DNA of 64,000 nt. Source: an uncultured Bacteroidales bacterium. Lineage in GTDB: Bacteria > Bacteroidota > Bacteroidia > Bacteroidales > F082. The notes under the pieces were generated by a model, which had not been told where the DNA came from, ran no database searches, and saw nothing but the letters and a program-made list of their open reading frames with translations. The position numbers and the translations under genes are program-made. Location of the stretch: positions 1-64,000 of the forward strand of contig CAMYXP010000001.1 of assembly GCA_947303085.1 (NCBI GenBank), written 5' to 3'. Within the stretch, counting starts at the first letter, position 1; each line of letters starts with the position of its first letter. Of this stretch, positions 32,228 to 43,100 are shown one piece after another.

Positions 32228-35191
32228 ATGAACAATCAACCACAATACACTTTCACAATTGATCGTAATAAGAGACATCAGGTTCAAATAGAAAGTATTA
32301 AAGCAAATGAGTTTGGACAAGTATCGGAAGGCGTCTTCTTTACAAAGGAATACGAACATGCTATAAGTATATTGAATTCAATTATCGATATACAAAAAAG
32401 TAATGATGACAAAAATTGTGATTGTCATGTGAAAGAACAAAAGAGTTGTTGTTCAGGAAATAAGAAACTTGGCAGAAACAATATAATATTATTTACGGGT
32501 GAGAGGGGTAGTGGTAAAACATCTGCAATATTGTCGTTTGGTCAATATTTGGAGACGATAGATAATGGTAAAAAGTTTAAATGTTTGCCTTTGATAGACC
32601 CGAGTTATTTTGACAATAACAACAATATTTTGAAATCGGTTTTAACAACCATGTTCAAAATGGCGAAATGTATGCTAAAATGCTCAAATGAAAAACAAGA
32701 AAACAATAATTTTAATGATTTGTGGAAGTGTTTTGACAAAGTTTTCAAAATTTTAGGTGATATTGAGGGCAGTAGAAAACAAGACTATTCTTTGGAAACT
32801 TTAAATGAACTTGGTGAAGCTTCAAATTTGCAGGAGGCTATGCAGGATTTAGTAAAAGAATTTATTAGAAAGTCACCTTGCAAGTTCGATTTTTTAGTCT
32901 TGTTAATTGATGATTTGGATATGAATGTGTCGTATGCGTCTCAGATGCTCGAACAGATTCGAAAGTTTTTGATGCTTGATAATTTAATTATTCTGATGGC
33001 TGCAAATCTTGACCAGCTTCAGAATGAGATGAGAGAATCATATAGCAGCGCTTTTAAAAATACATTAAAAGAGAATAATCAGACTCTTGCTGTTGATGTT
33101 GAAGATTTAGCTACGAGATATCTGCTCAAGGTCTTCCCTGCATCGAGAAGAATTCATCTGCATAATGCAGCCAATAACCTTGTAAATACTAGATTAAAAA
33201 TAATTGATACTGGGAAAACAGACAAAAAAGCAGACAGTAATCTTGAAGAGTACAATGATGAAAGACTTCAACAAGTTGTTTTGACTTTGATATGGGAAAG
33301 AACCAGATTATTATTTGTACCTAAAAATGAAAATTTGTTACATCCAATTATTCCATCAAATTTGCGTGACTTAAGCCAGTTTGTAAATTTTCTTCTTGAT
33401 ATGGAGAAGGTGCATTGCGATACAAAAGAAGGAAAACTGTTTAAGGATGCTGAAAATTATTATTTATGTCAACAGAATTTCATTAAGTTTAAGAATTACA
33501 TTATCAATAATTGGATTCCTGAAAATCTTTCATACGAGGAAGAGAAACTTTTTGAAAATATTCCACAGGATGTTTCAGAAATAAATAAGCACTTAATAAA
33601 CGCCATTAATGTGATTGGTACAAAAAACAAAAAACGATTAATGTCGAGAGAAGTTGATCTGGAACAAATTGCAAAAAATGCAGAAGGTGTAAATATTGAT
33701 AGAGATATTTACACTATGGTTAGCCCTAATGACCCGCGTTTTGTGAAAGCTAATAAAATATCTGATATTTTCAACCAGCCGTCTAATTATTCATATGGCG
33801 ATTTGCTATTGATGATTGATAAATATGAAACATATTTCGAATCAGAGGAAGATCGTCGTTTTATTAATGCGGTTAAAATTTATTATACAATGCTTCTGTT
33901 TGAAACAATGTTTTTCAAAAGTACAGATGTCAAGTATGACAAGAAAGATATGAAAAATGTTGGAGTAAACACTATAATTCCAATACAAAGATTATTAGGA
34001 GGTACGGTTTATTATCCTAATTATTTCGAAATAATTACAAGCAAGTTCTTTAATAAAAAAGGACCTTCATATGATGCAAAAAGAGCATTTTATCATAAGT
34101 TTACATTTTATTATCCTATACGCGATATATTATCAGAAGAAAAATACTCAAAAAATAGAGTTAAAAGAATAAACAAACTTGTTGAGGAAAACATTCATTT
34201 GTTGTTTTATATTCTTTATTATGGCGATGTTCGTCCAGACAGATATGATCAAAAGCATATATATGATACGACACATGCGAATGATGCGGATGTGGAAGGA
34301 GTAAAATATGCCACATTTGACATGCTTTCGTTGTTTAATAATGCATTAAACCCATTGCAAACAATACAACGTGTATATCCCGACATTAACACATCAAAAG
34401 TTTTAGAATTAAGCAGTTATAAAATTGAAGCTATTTTTGATAGGTTGTCTGAATGGGGAAAACTTTGTGCTATTATTGAAGATGGTCAAAAAAGGTCATA
34501 TCCCAATGCGATATTACCATTTTATTCTGTTGATATAATGTTGGCTTTTTTAAGGAAATCATATCAAGATACAGAGATAATATCTGCTTTTGGTAAAAAT
34601 GAATATTTAACGGATAAGAGAGTATCTTTGTTTATTAAACAAATTAATGATTATTTAAGATTCAACGATAAAATAATTGCTGATTCATTATTTGGTTTAA
34701 TCGAAAAGTATAAAAGTGTTTTATCAAACGATATAAAAATAAAACTAAGAATAAATACATATGTTATAAATGAATTAAGTTCATTAAAGAATAGTATATA
34801 TAAAAATGATTGTGCTTCTGTAGGTTGTGGTTGTTTAAATGATTACAAAGACAGGGCAATTTCGTTGTTATACCAAAACAGTAATTGGACCGAACGGGAA
34901 AGAATTGAAATGATAAAAAGGATACATGAATTTCAAACAATTGCAGAAATATATAATTATATGTGTGATTCATTGATCAAAAGCGTTGTTATGGAAGAGA
35001 TTATAAGGAAAGATATACAAGAAAAAATCAGAAAAGTTAAATCAATTCATAACTATTATAAAAAACTATGGGGATTAACATCACAAGCTTTTGATCGAAT
35101 CACAATTGGTGATAATAGCACATCAGAATTATATACAATATATAAGCATTTATACAGCAAAGGTATAGATGTATTTGTCGAATCAAAATGA
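32228..35191 (+). CDS. rdrA: RdrA-like ATPase of a RADAR defence system
   Basis: 987 residues. Walker A is GERGSGKTS at residues 91-99, Walker B FDFLVLLIDDLDMN, and the sensor region NLIILMAANLDQLQNEM. The fold is of the KAP/STAND-like AAA type described for RdrA, the ATPase that assembles with the deaminase RdrB. A short Cys-rich stretch (CDCHVKEQKSCC) precedes the P-loop. The long C-terminal part is helical. It overlaps the deaminase gene by 4 bp (ATGA). Length and gene order fit RADAR. Coding sequence is very AT-rich. Confidence 0.85.
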   Translation: MNNQPQYTFTIDRNKRHQVQIESIKANEFGQVSEGVFFTKEYEHAISILNSIIDIQKSNDDKNCDCHVKEQKSCCSGNKKLGRNNIILFTGERGSGKTSAILSFGQYLETIDNGKKFKCLPLIDPSYFDNNNNILKSVLTTMFKMAKCMLKCSNEKQENNNFNDLWKCFDKVFKILGDIEGSRKQDYSLETLNELGEASNLQEAMQDLVKEFIRKSPCKFDFLVLLIDDLDMNVSYASQMLEQIRKFLMLDNLIILMAANLDQLQNEMRESYSSAFKNTLKENNQTLAVDVEDLATRYLLKVFPASRRIHLHNAANNLVNTRLKIIDTGKTDKKADSNLEEYNDERLQQVVLTLIWERTRLLFVPKNENLLHPIIPSNLRDLSQFVNFLLDMEKVHCDTKEGKLFKDAENYYLCQQNFIKFKNYIINNWIPENLSYEEEKLFENIPQDVSEINKHLINAINVIGTKNKKRLMSREVDLEQIAKNAEGVNIDRDIYTMVSPNDPRFVKANKISDIFNQPSNYSYGDLLLMIDKYETYFESEEDRRFINAVKIYYTMLLFETMFFKSTDVKYDKKDMKNVGVNTIIPIQRLLGGTVYYPNYFEIITSKFFNKKGPSYDAKRAFYHKFTFYYPIRDILSEEKYSKNRVKRINKLVEENIHLLFYILYYGDVRPDRYDQKHIYDTTHANDADVEGVKYATFDMLSLFNNALNPLQTIQRVYPDINTSKVLELSSYKIEAIFDRLSEWGKLCAIIEDGQKRSYPNAILPFYSVDIMLAFLRKSYQDTEIISAFGKNEYLTDKRVSLFIKQINDYLRFNDKIIADSLFGLIEKYKSVLSNDIKIKLRINTYVINELSSLKNSIYKNDCASVGCGCLNDYKDRAISLLYQNSNWTERERIEMIKRIHEFQTIAEIYNYMCDSLIKSVVMEEIIRKDIQEKIRKVKSIHNYYKKLWGLTSQAFDRITIGDNSTSELYTIYKHLYSKGIDVFVESK

Positions 35192-37803
35192 TCTCAACCA
35201 AACTTCCATATTCTTTCCTTGCCGAGGCATTAAACGTATCTCCTGATGATTTTATCAAGGAGATAACAAAATGCTGCACTTATAAAAGGCTGACAGATTC
35301 AATGAATAATATCATTGACGAGCTGACAAAGATTAATGTCAATATGAACGCCATGCGTCTATATAATGCGGAAACGCTGGAGGCGTGGAACAATTATGTA
35401 AAAAAGAACAAATGGGATTATTGGAAAGATGACGGTGTGAGCTCTTTGTTTGAATTTGTCAGAAGTTTTGGCAAGGAATGTCTTAAGATTGATCAAGATG
35501 AACCTGTATTTAAGATAGAGAAGACCAAGATATGGCAGTCTGTGTCATATTTATGTGGTGAAGATTTGTTTGTTACTTCACAATTTGCTACTAAATATAT
35601 TGATGATAATATTGCGCCACATGATTTTCAATGGAATTATATATTGAACTCTGATTTCTATGCGTTAAATAATTTAATCAGACAGCGAAAATTAATTGAG
35701 AATCATTATCATTTATGGGGCTCGGCACCAAATTTAGACCTATCATGGATTTATTTGATGAACAATCCGTATGGTCAGGATAAACGTTTTGAGGAACTGT
35801 TAAAGGAAGATACTTCATTTTATAGTAAAATATCTTCTTATCAGGAAACAAACCAAACAGACATATATACAATGGTAAAAATAGCTGCAAGAATTAGAAT
35901 GTGGCTATATAAAACATGTATTTTGAATGAAAAAACTCCAAATGTATATGTTGTGTTGTCAGATATTACTGATATTTTAAATATAGGCGCAGATTTACAG
36001 GTCTCAGAACTCGGGGAAGACATAGGTTTATATAAGTTTAAAAACAAATACAAATCTTATGATACGGTTGTTGACTATGCAATTGATGACAAAACCGTTT
36101 CGTCAGATAAAAACAATAGTTATATAGTAGGGGAACGTTGTCTTTATTATAATTGCTTAAGGCATATTTATCATTATAAAGACATGAAATATAAATCAGA
36201 TGAAGTTCAAGTTCTATTTTATCTTTATATTTTAATCAAGAACAGATTTGGTACTATATTCATCCAGTTAAATAATAAATCAGGCTTTCAGAATTTTAAA
36301 GAGTACCAAGACAGAAAAAGTGATTTAATAAAACACACACCATACTTATCCATGGCCGCTAAAATGGCTGTTCAGGAAAACATATATGAAAATAATTTGG
36401 AACGGCTTGAGATTCGTATAACACCATCAAACACTTCGAACAAACTATCAGAGACTATTAAATGGATAGACGACAATGTTGTAAAAAAACCATTTGAGTT
36501 ATTGTTGAATGATAACCCCAATAACTCGCCAATTTCTGATAAATATTTTTATGTAATACATTTCATCAAAGGACAAAAAATGGTCTGGAACGAAGAAAAA
36601 GCCGATTTGCCAATATGTAGAGAGAATAAGAAGCGTGGAGATTTCGAAAAACAAGCTAAAGCGATTAGAAAATTAAGAAAAAAGCGCTTGTATGGTGCGT
36701 ATGAGATATGTGGTATAGATGCGGCAAGCAATGAGGTAAATTTCCGTCCAGAGTGTTTCGGACAGGTTTTCAGGTATCTATCAAACACAAAAACCGACAA
36801 TGAAAGCCACTTTTCATTAAATGAGAAACCTTTGCCAGACTTGCATAAAACATATCATGTTGGTGAGGATTTTTATGATATAATAGATGGTCTTAGAGCC
36901 GTAGATGAAGCTGTAAGATTTTTGGAATTAGGCAATGGAGATAGAATCGGACATGGTGTCGTTTTGGGAATAGATGTAAATGACTGGTATAAGAAACATC
37001 CAAATGTAGCAATACCGATTCAAAATATCTTGGATAATATTGCATGGACACTTGATAAAATACGAAAATGGAACCTGAATGTAACGGCGGGAATGTATGA
37101 GAAGTTAAAAGTAGCATTCGATAATTATTATGATCAGTTGTATAATTGCAACAAGGCCTATAAAAACTATAGTCCGGATTTATTAGCATATATAAAAGCA
37201 TGGAAAAAGAGGGGCGATAACCCAGAATGTTATTCAAGCATGAGTTTTAATCCGAATGTGTTGGCAAATCATAGCTTTACAGAATGGGACAGATGTGCTA
37301 TAAGAAAAAAGCATGCTTTTAAAGATATTAAAAACAATTTAGTTGTATATGATATAATTCATAGGTATCATTTTGATGCTAAATTGAAAAAACTGGCTAA
37401 AGAAATAATATATTATACAACAGAACCTGAATTTATTGAACTTACCAAGCATTTGCAAATAAGAATGCGTAATTATTTATTGGAAAAAGGTGTGGCTGTT
37501 GAAAGTTGTCCGTCTTCGAATTTCCTGATAAGCAATCTGGACGATTTCAAAGAGATTCCTACATTCAATTTGTTCCCAATAGTAGAATCGCACGACAATT
37601 TCATCAGATTGAATGTCAGCATTAACACCGACGATCAGGGTGTATTTTATACATCATTACAAAAAGAATATGCGATGCTGGCAGGCACACTTCGTGAACA
37701 AAAAGATGAAAACGGTTTGCGCATCCATTCGGATGATAAGATTCTTAATTGGGTAGAACATCTGATAAATAATGGGAAACAGCAATGTTTTAAAAAGATT
37801 TGA
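35188..37803 (+). CDS. rdrB: RdrB-like adenosine deaminase of a RADAR defence system
   Basis: 871 residues. Deaminase-superfamily metal motifs are present: NHYHLWGS (His173-x-His175), NGDRIGHGVVLG (His589 region), VESCPSSNFLIS, and SINTDDQGVFYTSLQKEY with the metal-binding Asp-Asp at 815-816. The large inserts between the motifs are typical of RdrB and absent from housekeeping adenosine deaminases. RdrB deaminates adenosine to inosine in RNA or nucleotides during phage infection, together with RdrA. The start overlaps rdrA. Confidence 0.87.
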   Translation: MISTKLPYSFLAEALNVSPDDFIKEITKCCTYKRLTDSMNNIIDELTKINVNMNAMRLYNAETLEAWNNYVKKNKWDYWKDDGVSSLFEFVRSFGKECLKIDQDEPVFKIEKTKIWQSVSYLCGEDLFVTSQFATKYIDDNIAPHDFQWNYILNSDFYALNNLIRQRKLIENHYHLWGSAPNLDLSWIYLMNNPYGQDKRFEELLKEDTSFYSKISSYQETNQTDIYTMVKIAARIRMWLYKTCILNEKTPNVYVVLSDITDILNIGADLQVSELGEDIGLYKFKNKYKSYDTVVDYAIDDKTVSSDKNNSYIVGERCLYYNCLRHIYHYKDMKYKSDEVQVLFYLYILIKNRFGTIFIQLNNKSGFQNFKEYQDRKSDLIKHTPYLSMAAKMAVQENIYENNLERLEIRITPSNTSNKLSETIKWIDDNVVKKPFELLLNDNPNNSPISDKYFYVIHFIKGQKMVWNEEKADLPICRENKKRGDFEKQAKAIRKLRKKRLYGAYEICGIDAASNEVNFRPECFGQVFRYLSNTKTDNESHFSLNEKPLPDLHKTYHVGEDFYDIIDGLRAVDEAVRFLELGNGDRIGHGVVLGIDVNDWYKKHPNVAIPIQNILDNIAWTLDKIRKWNLNVTAGMYEKLKVAFDNYYDQLYNCNKAYKNYSPDLLAYIKAWKKRGDNPECYSSMSFNPNVLANHSFTEWDRCAIRKKHAFKDIKNNLVVYDIIHRYHFDAKLKKLAKEIIYYTTEPEFIELTKHLQIRMRNYLLEKGVAVESCPSSNFLISNLDDFKEIPTFNLFPIVESHDNFIRLNVSINTDDQGVFYTSLQKEYAMLAGTLREQKDENGLRIHSDDKILNWVEHLINNGKQQCFKKI

Positions 37804-37881
37804 AATTAGAGCGTAAAATACATTAACTAGCGGTAATAGCAAATTATTATTTTACGTATATGTTATGAAACTATACAGAAT

Positions 37882-39078
37882 ATGAATGAGCGATTGATTA
37901 TAAAAAATTTTGGTCCAATAACTGACATGGATATCGTTATAAAGGCTTTTACTGTTTTTATCGGACCACAGGGAAGTGGCAAGAGCACTGCTGCAAAAGT
38001 TCTGACAATATGTCGTGACTTAAGTTGGTATCTTCAGATATTGGATCGTGATATCAATGTGAAGGAGCCTTTTAAAAAGTTCTGCATTGACGAGTATTTT
38101 AAAGATAATACCTATATAAAATACCAGAATAAGAATGGCAGTTTGGATGTCATATACGAAAATGGCGAATTTAAGCTTGACACAAAGGATGTCGCTTTGC
38201 AGCAAGCAAAAGAAGCGCTATCATCGAGAATATATGCGGAAAACAAAGCTTTATTGGAAAAAATAGGCTTCAAAGATATAAATAACAAGATTGACGAAAA
38301 ATACACGCCAATGCTTCGTGCCAATTCCAGAATGATGTTGTATATTCCTGCGGAGCGGAATTTGGCTGGAGTAATGTCGAAGTCTCTTGCCAGTATGATA
38401 TTAGCAAAGATTCCTATTTATGATGCTTTGATTGAATACATGAGTGTATTTGAAAAAGCCAAATATGAATTTGCTGATTACTATGTTCCATTTTTGAATG
38501 TGACATTTTCCATCAATGAAGGACAAGAAAAAGTTTGGATAGGGAAAGGTGATGATAAACGCGAACCATTGCCATTACAATCGTGCTCATCGGGGTTACA
38601 ATCTGTTTTGCCATTGTTAATGTCAATTGATTATTCTCTGAAAGCAAATTGTTTCGATACATTTGCGATAGAAGAGCCAGAACAGAATCTTTATCCATCA
38701 AATCAGCGGGAGTTGGTGTATCGTTTGGTTGAGATTTGTAATGATACAAAAACAAATGGTATGTTGCTGACTACGCATAGCCCTTATATCTTAAGCTGTA
38801 TGAATGTGGTCTTGCTTGCTGGATTGCTCAAAAAAAATGCTGAAATTCAGCAGGAAGTGGATGCTATAGTTGGTAGCAATCATTATATGAAAACCTCAAA
38901 CGTTGCTGTTTATAACCTTAACCCATCTGCTGATAAGTACTGTAAAAATCTTAAGAATCCTAAAACCGGTCTTATAGGTGTAAATGAATTGGATTTGGTC
39001 TCCGAATTTATTGGAGATGATTATGACCGTCTTTATCGTTTATATAACCAAAATTTACGAAATAAAACATGGCAGTAG
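37882..39078 (+). CDS. SMC-like AAA ATPase (AAA_15 type), partner of a PD-(D/E)XK protein
   Basis: 398 residues. Walker A is GPQGSGKS at residues 28-35, signature-like LQSCSSGLQSVLPLL, Walker B FDTFAIEEPEQNLYP, then GMLLTTHSPYILSCMN. Unlike the OLD protein at 24195, there is no C-terminal TOPRIM domain. The next gene overlaps by 10 bp and encodes a small putative nuclease, so ATPase and nuclease appear as separate chains. The layout is reminiscent of PARIS or Septu, but the second protein is not an obvious match to either partner. It lies 78 bp after rdrB. Confidence 0.8.
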   Translation: MNERLIIKNFGPITDMDIVIKAFTVFIGPQGSGKSTAAKVLTICRDLSWYLQILDRDINVKEPFKKFCIDEYFKDNTYIKYQNKNGSLDVIYENGEFKLDTKDVALQQAKEALSSRIYAENKALLEKIGFKDINNKIDEKYTPMLRANSRMMLYIPAERNLAGVMSKSLASMILAKIPIYDALIEYMSVFEKAKYEFADYYVPFLNVTFSINEGQEKVWIGKGDDKREPLPLQSCSSGLQSVLPLLMSIDYSLKANCFDTFAIEEPEQNLYPSNQRELVYRLVEICNDTKTNGMLLTTHSPYILSCMNVVLLAGLLKKNAEIQQEVDAIVGSNHYMKTSNVAVYNLNPSADKYCKNLKNPKTGLIGVNELDLVSEFIGDDYDRLYRLYNQNLRNKTWQ

Positions 39079-39638
39079 GAATAGAATCAATCGACAGGCT
39101 ACGTCTTGATCTTGCTTTTGGCAGTCATTTTGACAATGCCTGGACTGTGCGTACTGACAAAAAGCTGCTCGTGGTAGATGACGATACAACAAAGATTTCA
39201 AGGTTTTCCGACGATGAGTGTGAAGGAGAACAGGCTTTGATGATTGTAAATAAGAATAATAAGATCATAACGCTTGTTGCCATAGATCACAAATTGATCG
39301 ACAACCATCCTGGAGGTATCGCAGATTGTGCTGTTTTTGATGACACGAAGTTGGAATTTGTTGAATTTAAAACTAATGCGTTTGGTAATTCAGACGAATC
39401 GATAATAGATACTTTTGATAAGGCGTGTGGTCAGTTGAAAGAAACATTGGTTGTGTTTAATGACAAGCTTAAGGCAGTTGGTGTTGATTTGTTCAATACA
39501 ATGGCTGTTGAATGTAGAATAGTTTTATCGCATAGGTTCCCGCGAGCATCAGCCATAAAACAAGATTATCGCTTGCAATTTACCAATGAAACCAATGGCA
39601 TTGAACTTTATTTTGAAAGGTTGGTGAGTTTTAAATGA
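39069..39638 (+). CDS. Putative PD-(D/E)XK nuclease paired with the AAA ATPase
   Basis: 189 residues. The block PGGIADCAVFDDTKLEFVEFKTNA contains Asp86, then Glu99-Phe-Lys101, which is the spacing of a PD-(D/E)XK active site (D-x12-ExK). A helix follows (DTFDKACGQLKETLVVFNDKL), then a strand block (CRIVLSHRFPRAS). It overlaps the ATPase gene by 10 bp, which implies coupled translation and a complex. The nuclease call comes from the motif only. Confidence 0.65.
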   Translation: MAVGIESIDRLRLDLAFGSHFDNAWTVRTDKKLLVVDDDTTKISRFSDDECEGEQALMIVNKNNKIITLVAIDHKLIDNHPGGIADCAVFDDTKLEFVEFKTNAFGNSDESIIDTFDKACGQLKETLVVFNDKLKAVGVDLFNTMAVECRIVLSHRFPRASAIKQDYRLQFTNETNGIELYFERLVSFK

Positions 39639-39646
39639 GAAAGATG

Positions 39647-39872
39647 AAACCCCAAAGTCCATCCGACCTCCTATCAATTTAGTTTTGACAGTTCCGCTTT
39701 GAGACTCTGTTTAAAGCAATTTTGGCTGTATCACTCCAGTGTAAGTTTTAAAACAAACCATCGCATTGGTTGAAATGTGATAAACTTGCCCATTGGTTAG
39801 TGGCAAAGTTTTACTGGAAGCCCAGGACGGCAAGTGGGAAGCGATGAAGGAAGAGGATGTGATGTGGGTGTA
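39647..39872 (+). pseudogene. Third, heavily decayed WbuC cupin remnant
   Basis: aaaccccaaagtccat...agttttgaca at 39648-39690 matches the tail of the first WbuC remnant. 39770-39872 (aatgtgataaacttgcccat ... gaagaggatgtg) matches the second remnant with a further internal deletion and a stop. The rest of 39639-40101 has no gene. Confidence 0.6.
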
Positions 39873-40101
39873 GTATGACCAAGGTGTCGGTTAATATATC
39901 TGAAGAGAAACCAATTATGAAGGTTATTAAGTATCACGAATAAACAAGAAGAAATAAAATCGCAAAGTGAATATATAGGAGAGGTTAATCTCTCAACAAC
40001 AAGTACAAACAAGTTTTCCTTTTGACGAAAACATATTTATCCTCGCATAAAAGTCGAAATCAATTTAAGTTATTTATAGTGGACAGAATAATTAGATTCA
40101 T

Positions 40102-43100
40102 ATGGCAAAAATAAATACATATGATTATGCAAAAAGGAATTTCTTCAAAGCAGTGAAGAAAGATGCTGCAGTTGGATACGTATACAATAATCTTAATTAT
40201 AAAGAGCAAAAAAGAATTATAAGAGAATTACCAAATACTTTCGGTAAATTATTCTATATTAAAGATCCGCTTTCTTCTTCTCTTTCTTCATTGGTTGTGA
40301 AAGTTCAATTCGTTCCCAATAATTTGATGAATGGTCTTGGCTGCTTGGTAAATCAATTGCTACCATACAGAAAAGAATTGAACAAATACATACAACTTAA
40401 AAAGGATTATGAAAATGATTTGTTAAGAGGTAATCTTGATAAATGTCAGACAATGCTAAATGATATTGATAAAATATCGCTGTCACTTTGGTCTATGGAA
40501 CAAAGAGTGCAGTTGGCATACAAATCTGGAGGTTCAAAGAGTGCAATTGCTTATAAGGATTTAATTGCTGAACGAACGACAGCACCTGTTACAATTTTGT
40601 TACAATTGATTTGGGCAAAAGTAGAGGCAAGATATTCGCTTTCGCCAACTGAACAGCAATTGTATATGACAATTAATGAAGCCGAATTAACAGATGGTTT
40701 TTCAGCATATTATAAATACTTTATACTAAAAGACAAGGCATATTATAAATTTGAAGATGGCTTATGGTTTGTGTTAATGACATCTGTGATTGATATTTAT
40801 GAATATGTGTTGGATATAATTGTTGATAAGGTCCAATCTATGACGAGCGACGATTTTGCACAAATCACAAGTATGCTGACCGACCTAGGGAAATATATAG
40901 ATGATGAAAGAATTATAGCTTTGAAGTTGAGATTAGGAATCAGTGATAACGGTTTGTCTAATAAAAAACATGATGTCTTTTTAGAGTTATATTCACACGG
41001 CGATTATCGTAGCATATACGTTAAAGCATTGCCATATATACTAGATAACCCCAGCGATTTTGATATTGTAGATGTCTATGTAAAGTCAGCAGTGTTTCTT
41101 AAAGAAGAAATAATAAATACTTGTGGCATTAATGAAGACTCCTTACTGCACCAATTGCTATGTTGTCTATTTGGTTATTTAAGAAAAGGTGACAACAGTT
41201 TAGTTTCGCTAGGCAGATTAAAAGTGATGGCTAATCAAATGTCATCACTCAAGACAGGTAATTGTCTTAACGAAAGGATTAAATACAATGAACAAATTGA
41301 CTATGGTTTAGATAAGTATTCATTGTTTATCGGATATAGCTCATACTCACCTGAAGATAATTTTGATAATGATTGTTATGAGATTATTAATGATAAAACA
41401 TTGCCAGTATTTATAAAGCAAAAGGCTGTTAGTCATTGGTTTAGAAATCTTGTAGAAATAAGAAAAGATTATGAGGCGATAAAATTATATCTTTCGGCAT
41501 ACCTAAACAATCCATTTAACATAGAATTGGTTAACACAAAGAAAATATTGAAAAGGCATGGGCTAATGCTTCAATTTTTGGATTATCCAGCTTTAGAGGC
41601 TTCAGCTTTTTATGCTTTAAGTAATGCGCCTCATTATATGTATTACCATTTTTTTAAAGAATTTATAAAGGCGCAAAAAACACAAATTCCGTCAGAGCTT
41701 TTAGATGATCTGAAAGAGAGTTTTTCGCCTTTACTGGAGATTTTCTTTTATAGGGTGTGTTCGTTAGATTCAATAAAAGGATATATTCGTAAATTTCCTG
41801 ATTCAGATTCAGCACTGAACGAGAGGCTGCTTATCCTTACAAAATTGAGCATGATACATAGAAGCGACTCTTATCTTGAAGAAATGACGGCAATAAAAAG
41901 GAAATTAAGTGCCAAACAGCGCATGCAGCATCTTGATCAAAGAATGATTTATGTTGATGAGACAGCTTTAAAGGAAACTGAACTTGATGAGGTAAAACGG
42001 CAATTTAAAATATACAAAGAGACGGAGAGTACGCTGGAAACACAACAATTTCTTATTGAAGCTGAAAAGATGGAATCTGCCGAAATGCTGGTTGAAGGAG
42101 ATATGAAACTCAAAACACTAAGAGTTAAATATAAAAACTATCTGTTTATACAGATGTTTTTGGGAATACGTAAACAGTTCTTAACCAGTTATAAGTATGG
42201 GCTTGAATTTTATTTGAGTACAAGAATAAGACATGGCACTTTTGTAAGGCAGATGAGAAGAGCCTTCGAAGATAACAATATGATTACCAATAAGATTGAT
42301 GGAGAATATAAAACAGACGTTATTGTGTCGGAAAGGCTTTTAAGACTAGAAGGCATACAAAAAGAAAAAGTGCAAGAGTTACTAAAAAGATTCTCTAATG
42401 ACATAGATGAATATATCTATTTCATAAAGAACGAAGTAATTCAAATCCAGGCATATGATTTACAAAATCAACATCCCCATGCAGTGTTTAATTATGATAG
42501 CCTTAATAAAACGACAGATATTATGGAGTTTTATATGGATAAGGTTTTCCCAATAACTGATTATGTGGAATTTGTTGAAGTGATATTCGCCTATCTTTGG
42601 AAATGTACAGAGACTCTATTAGAATCTATGAGGGTTAGATTAGACAACGTTCAAAAGGATTTAAATAATAAAATAGATGGTTTATTGAATGATATAGCAC
42701 AGATTGTAGGTGAGAATCATAAGATGAATGAATTGCGAGAGATAGCAAGTCTTGCAAAAACAGAAATGGAGAGAAGTATAAATATAGTGAAGATGTGGTT
42801 CTATCGAGGACAATGTGATGACGATGATTTTGTTATTAGAGATGTGATAGATGCTTGCAGAGAATGTGTTTCAATTCATAGAAATACGGCATTTGAAATT
42901 GACTATAAAGGTGAATGTGATGTGGTCCTGAAAGGTGAGAACTTTAGAAAAATGAGCGATTTGATTTTAATTCTGTTCAACAATATAATAGATTATAATA
43001 AGTATATAGGACATCATACTAATAATATTGTTCATGTAGAGCATAATGATGATACAGTAAAAATAACAGTATTAAATCAATTGAGAGAAGAAGATGTTAT

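Noticed and set aside
37882..39638. PARIS system
   Set aside because: The ATPase fits, but the small partner shows a PD-(D/E)XK-like site and no resemblance I can see to the DUF4435 protein AriB.
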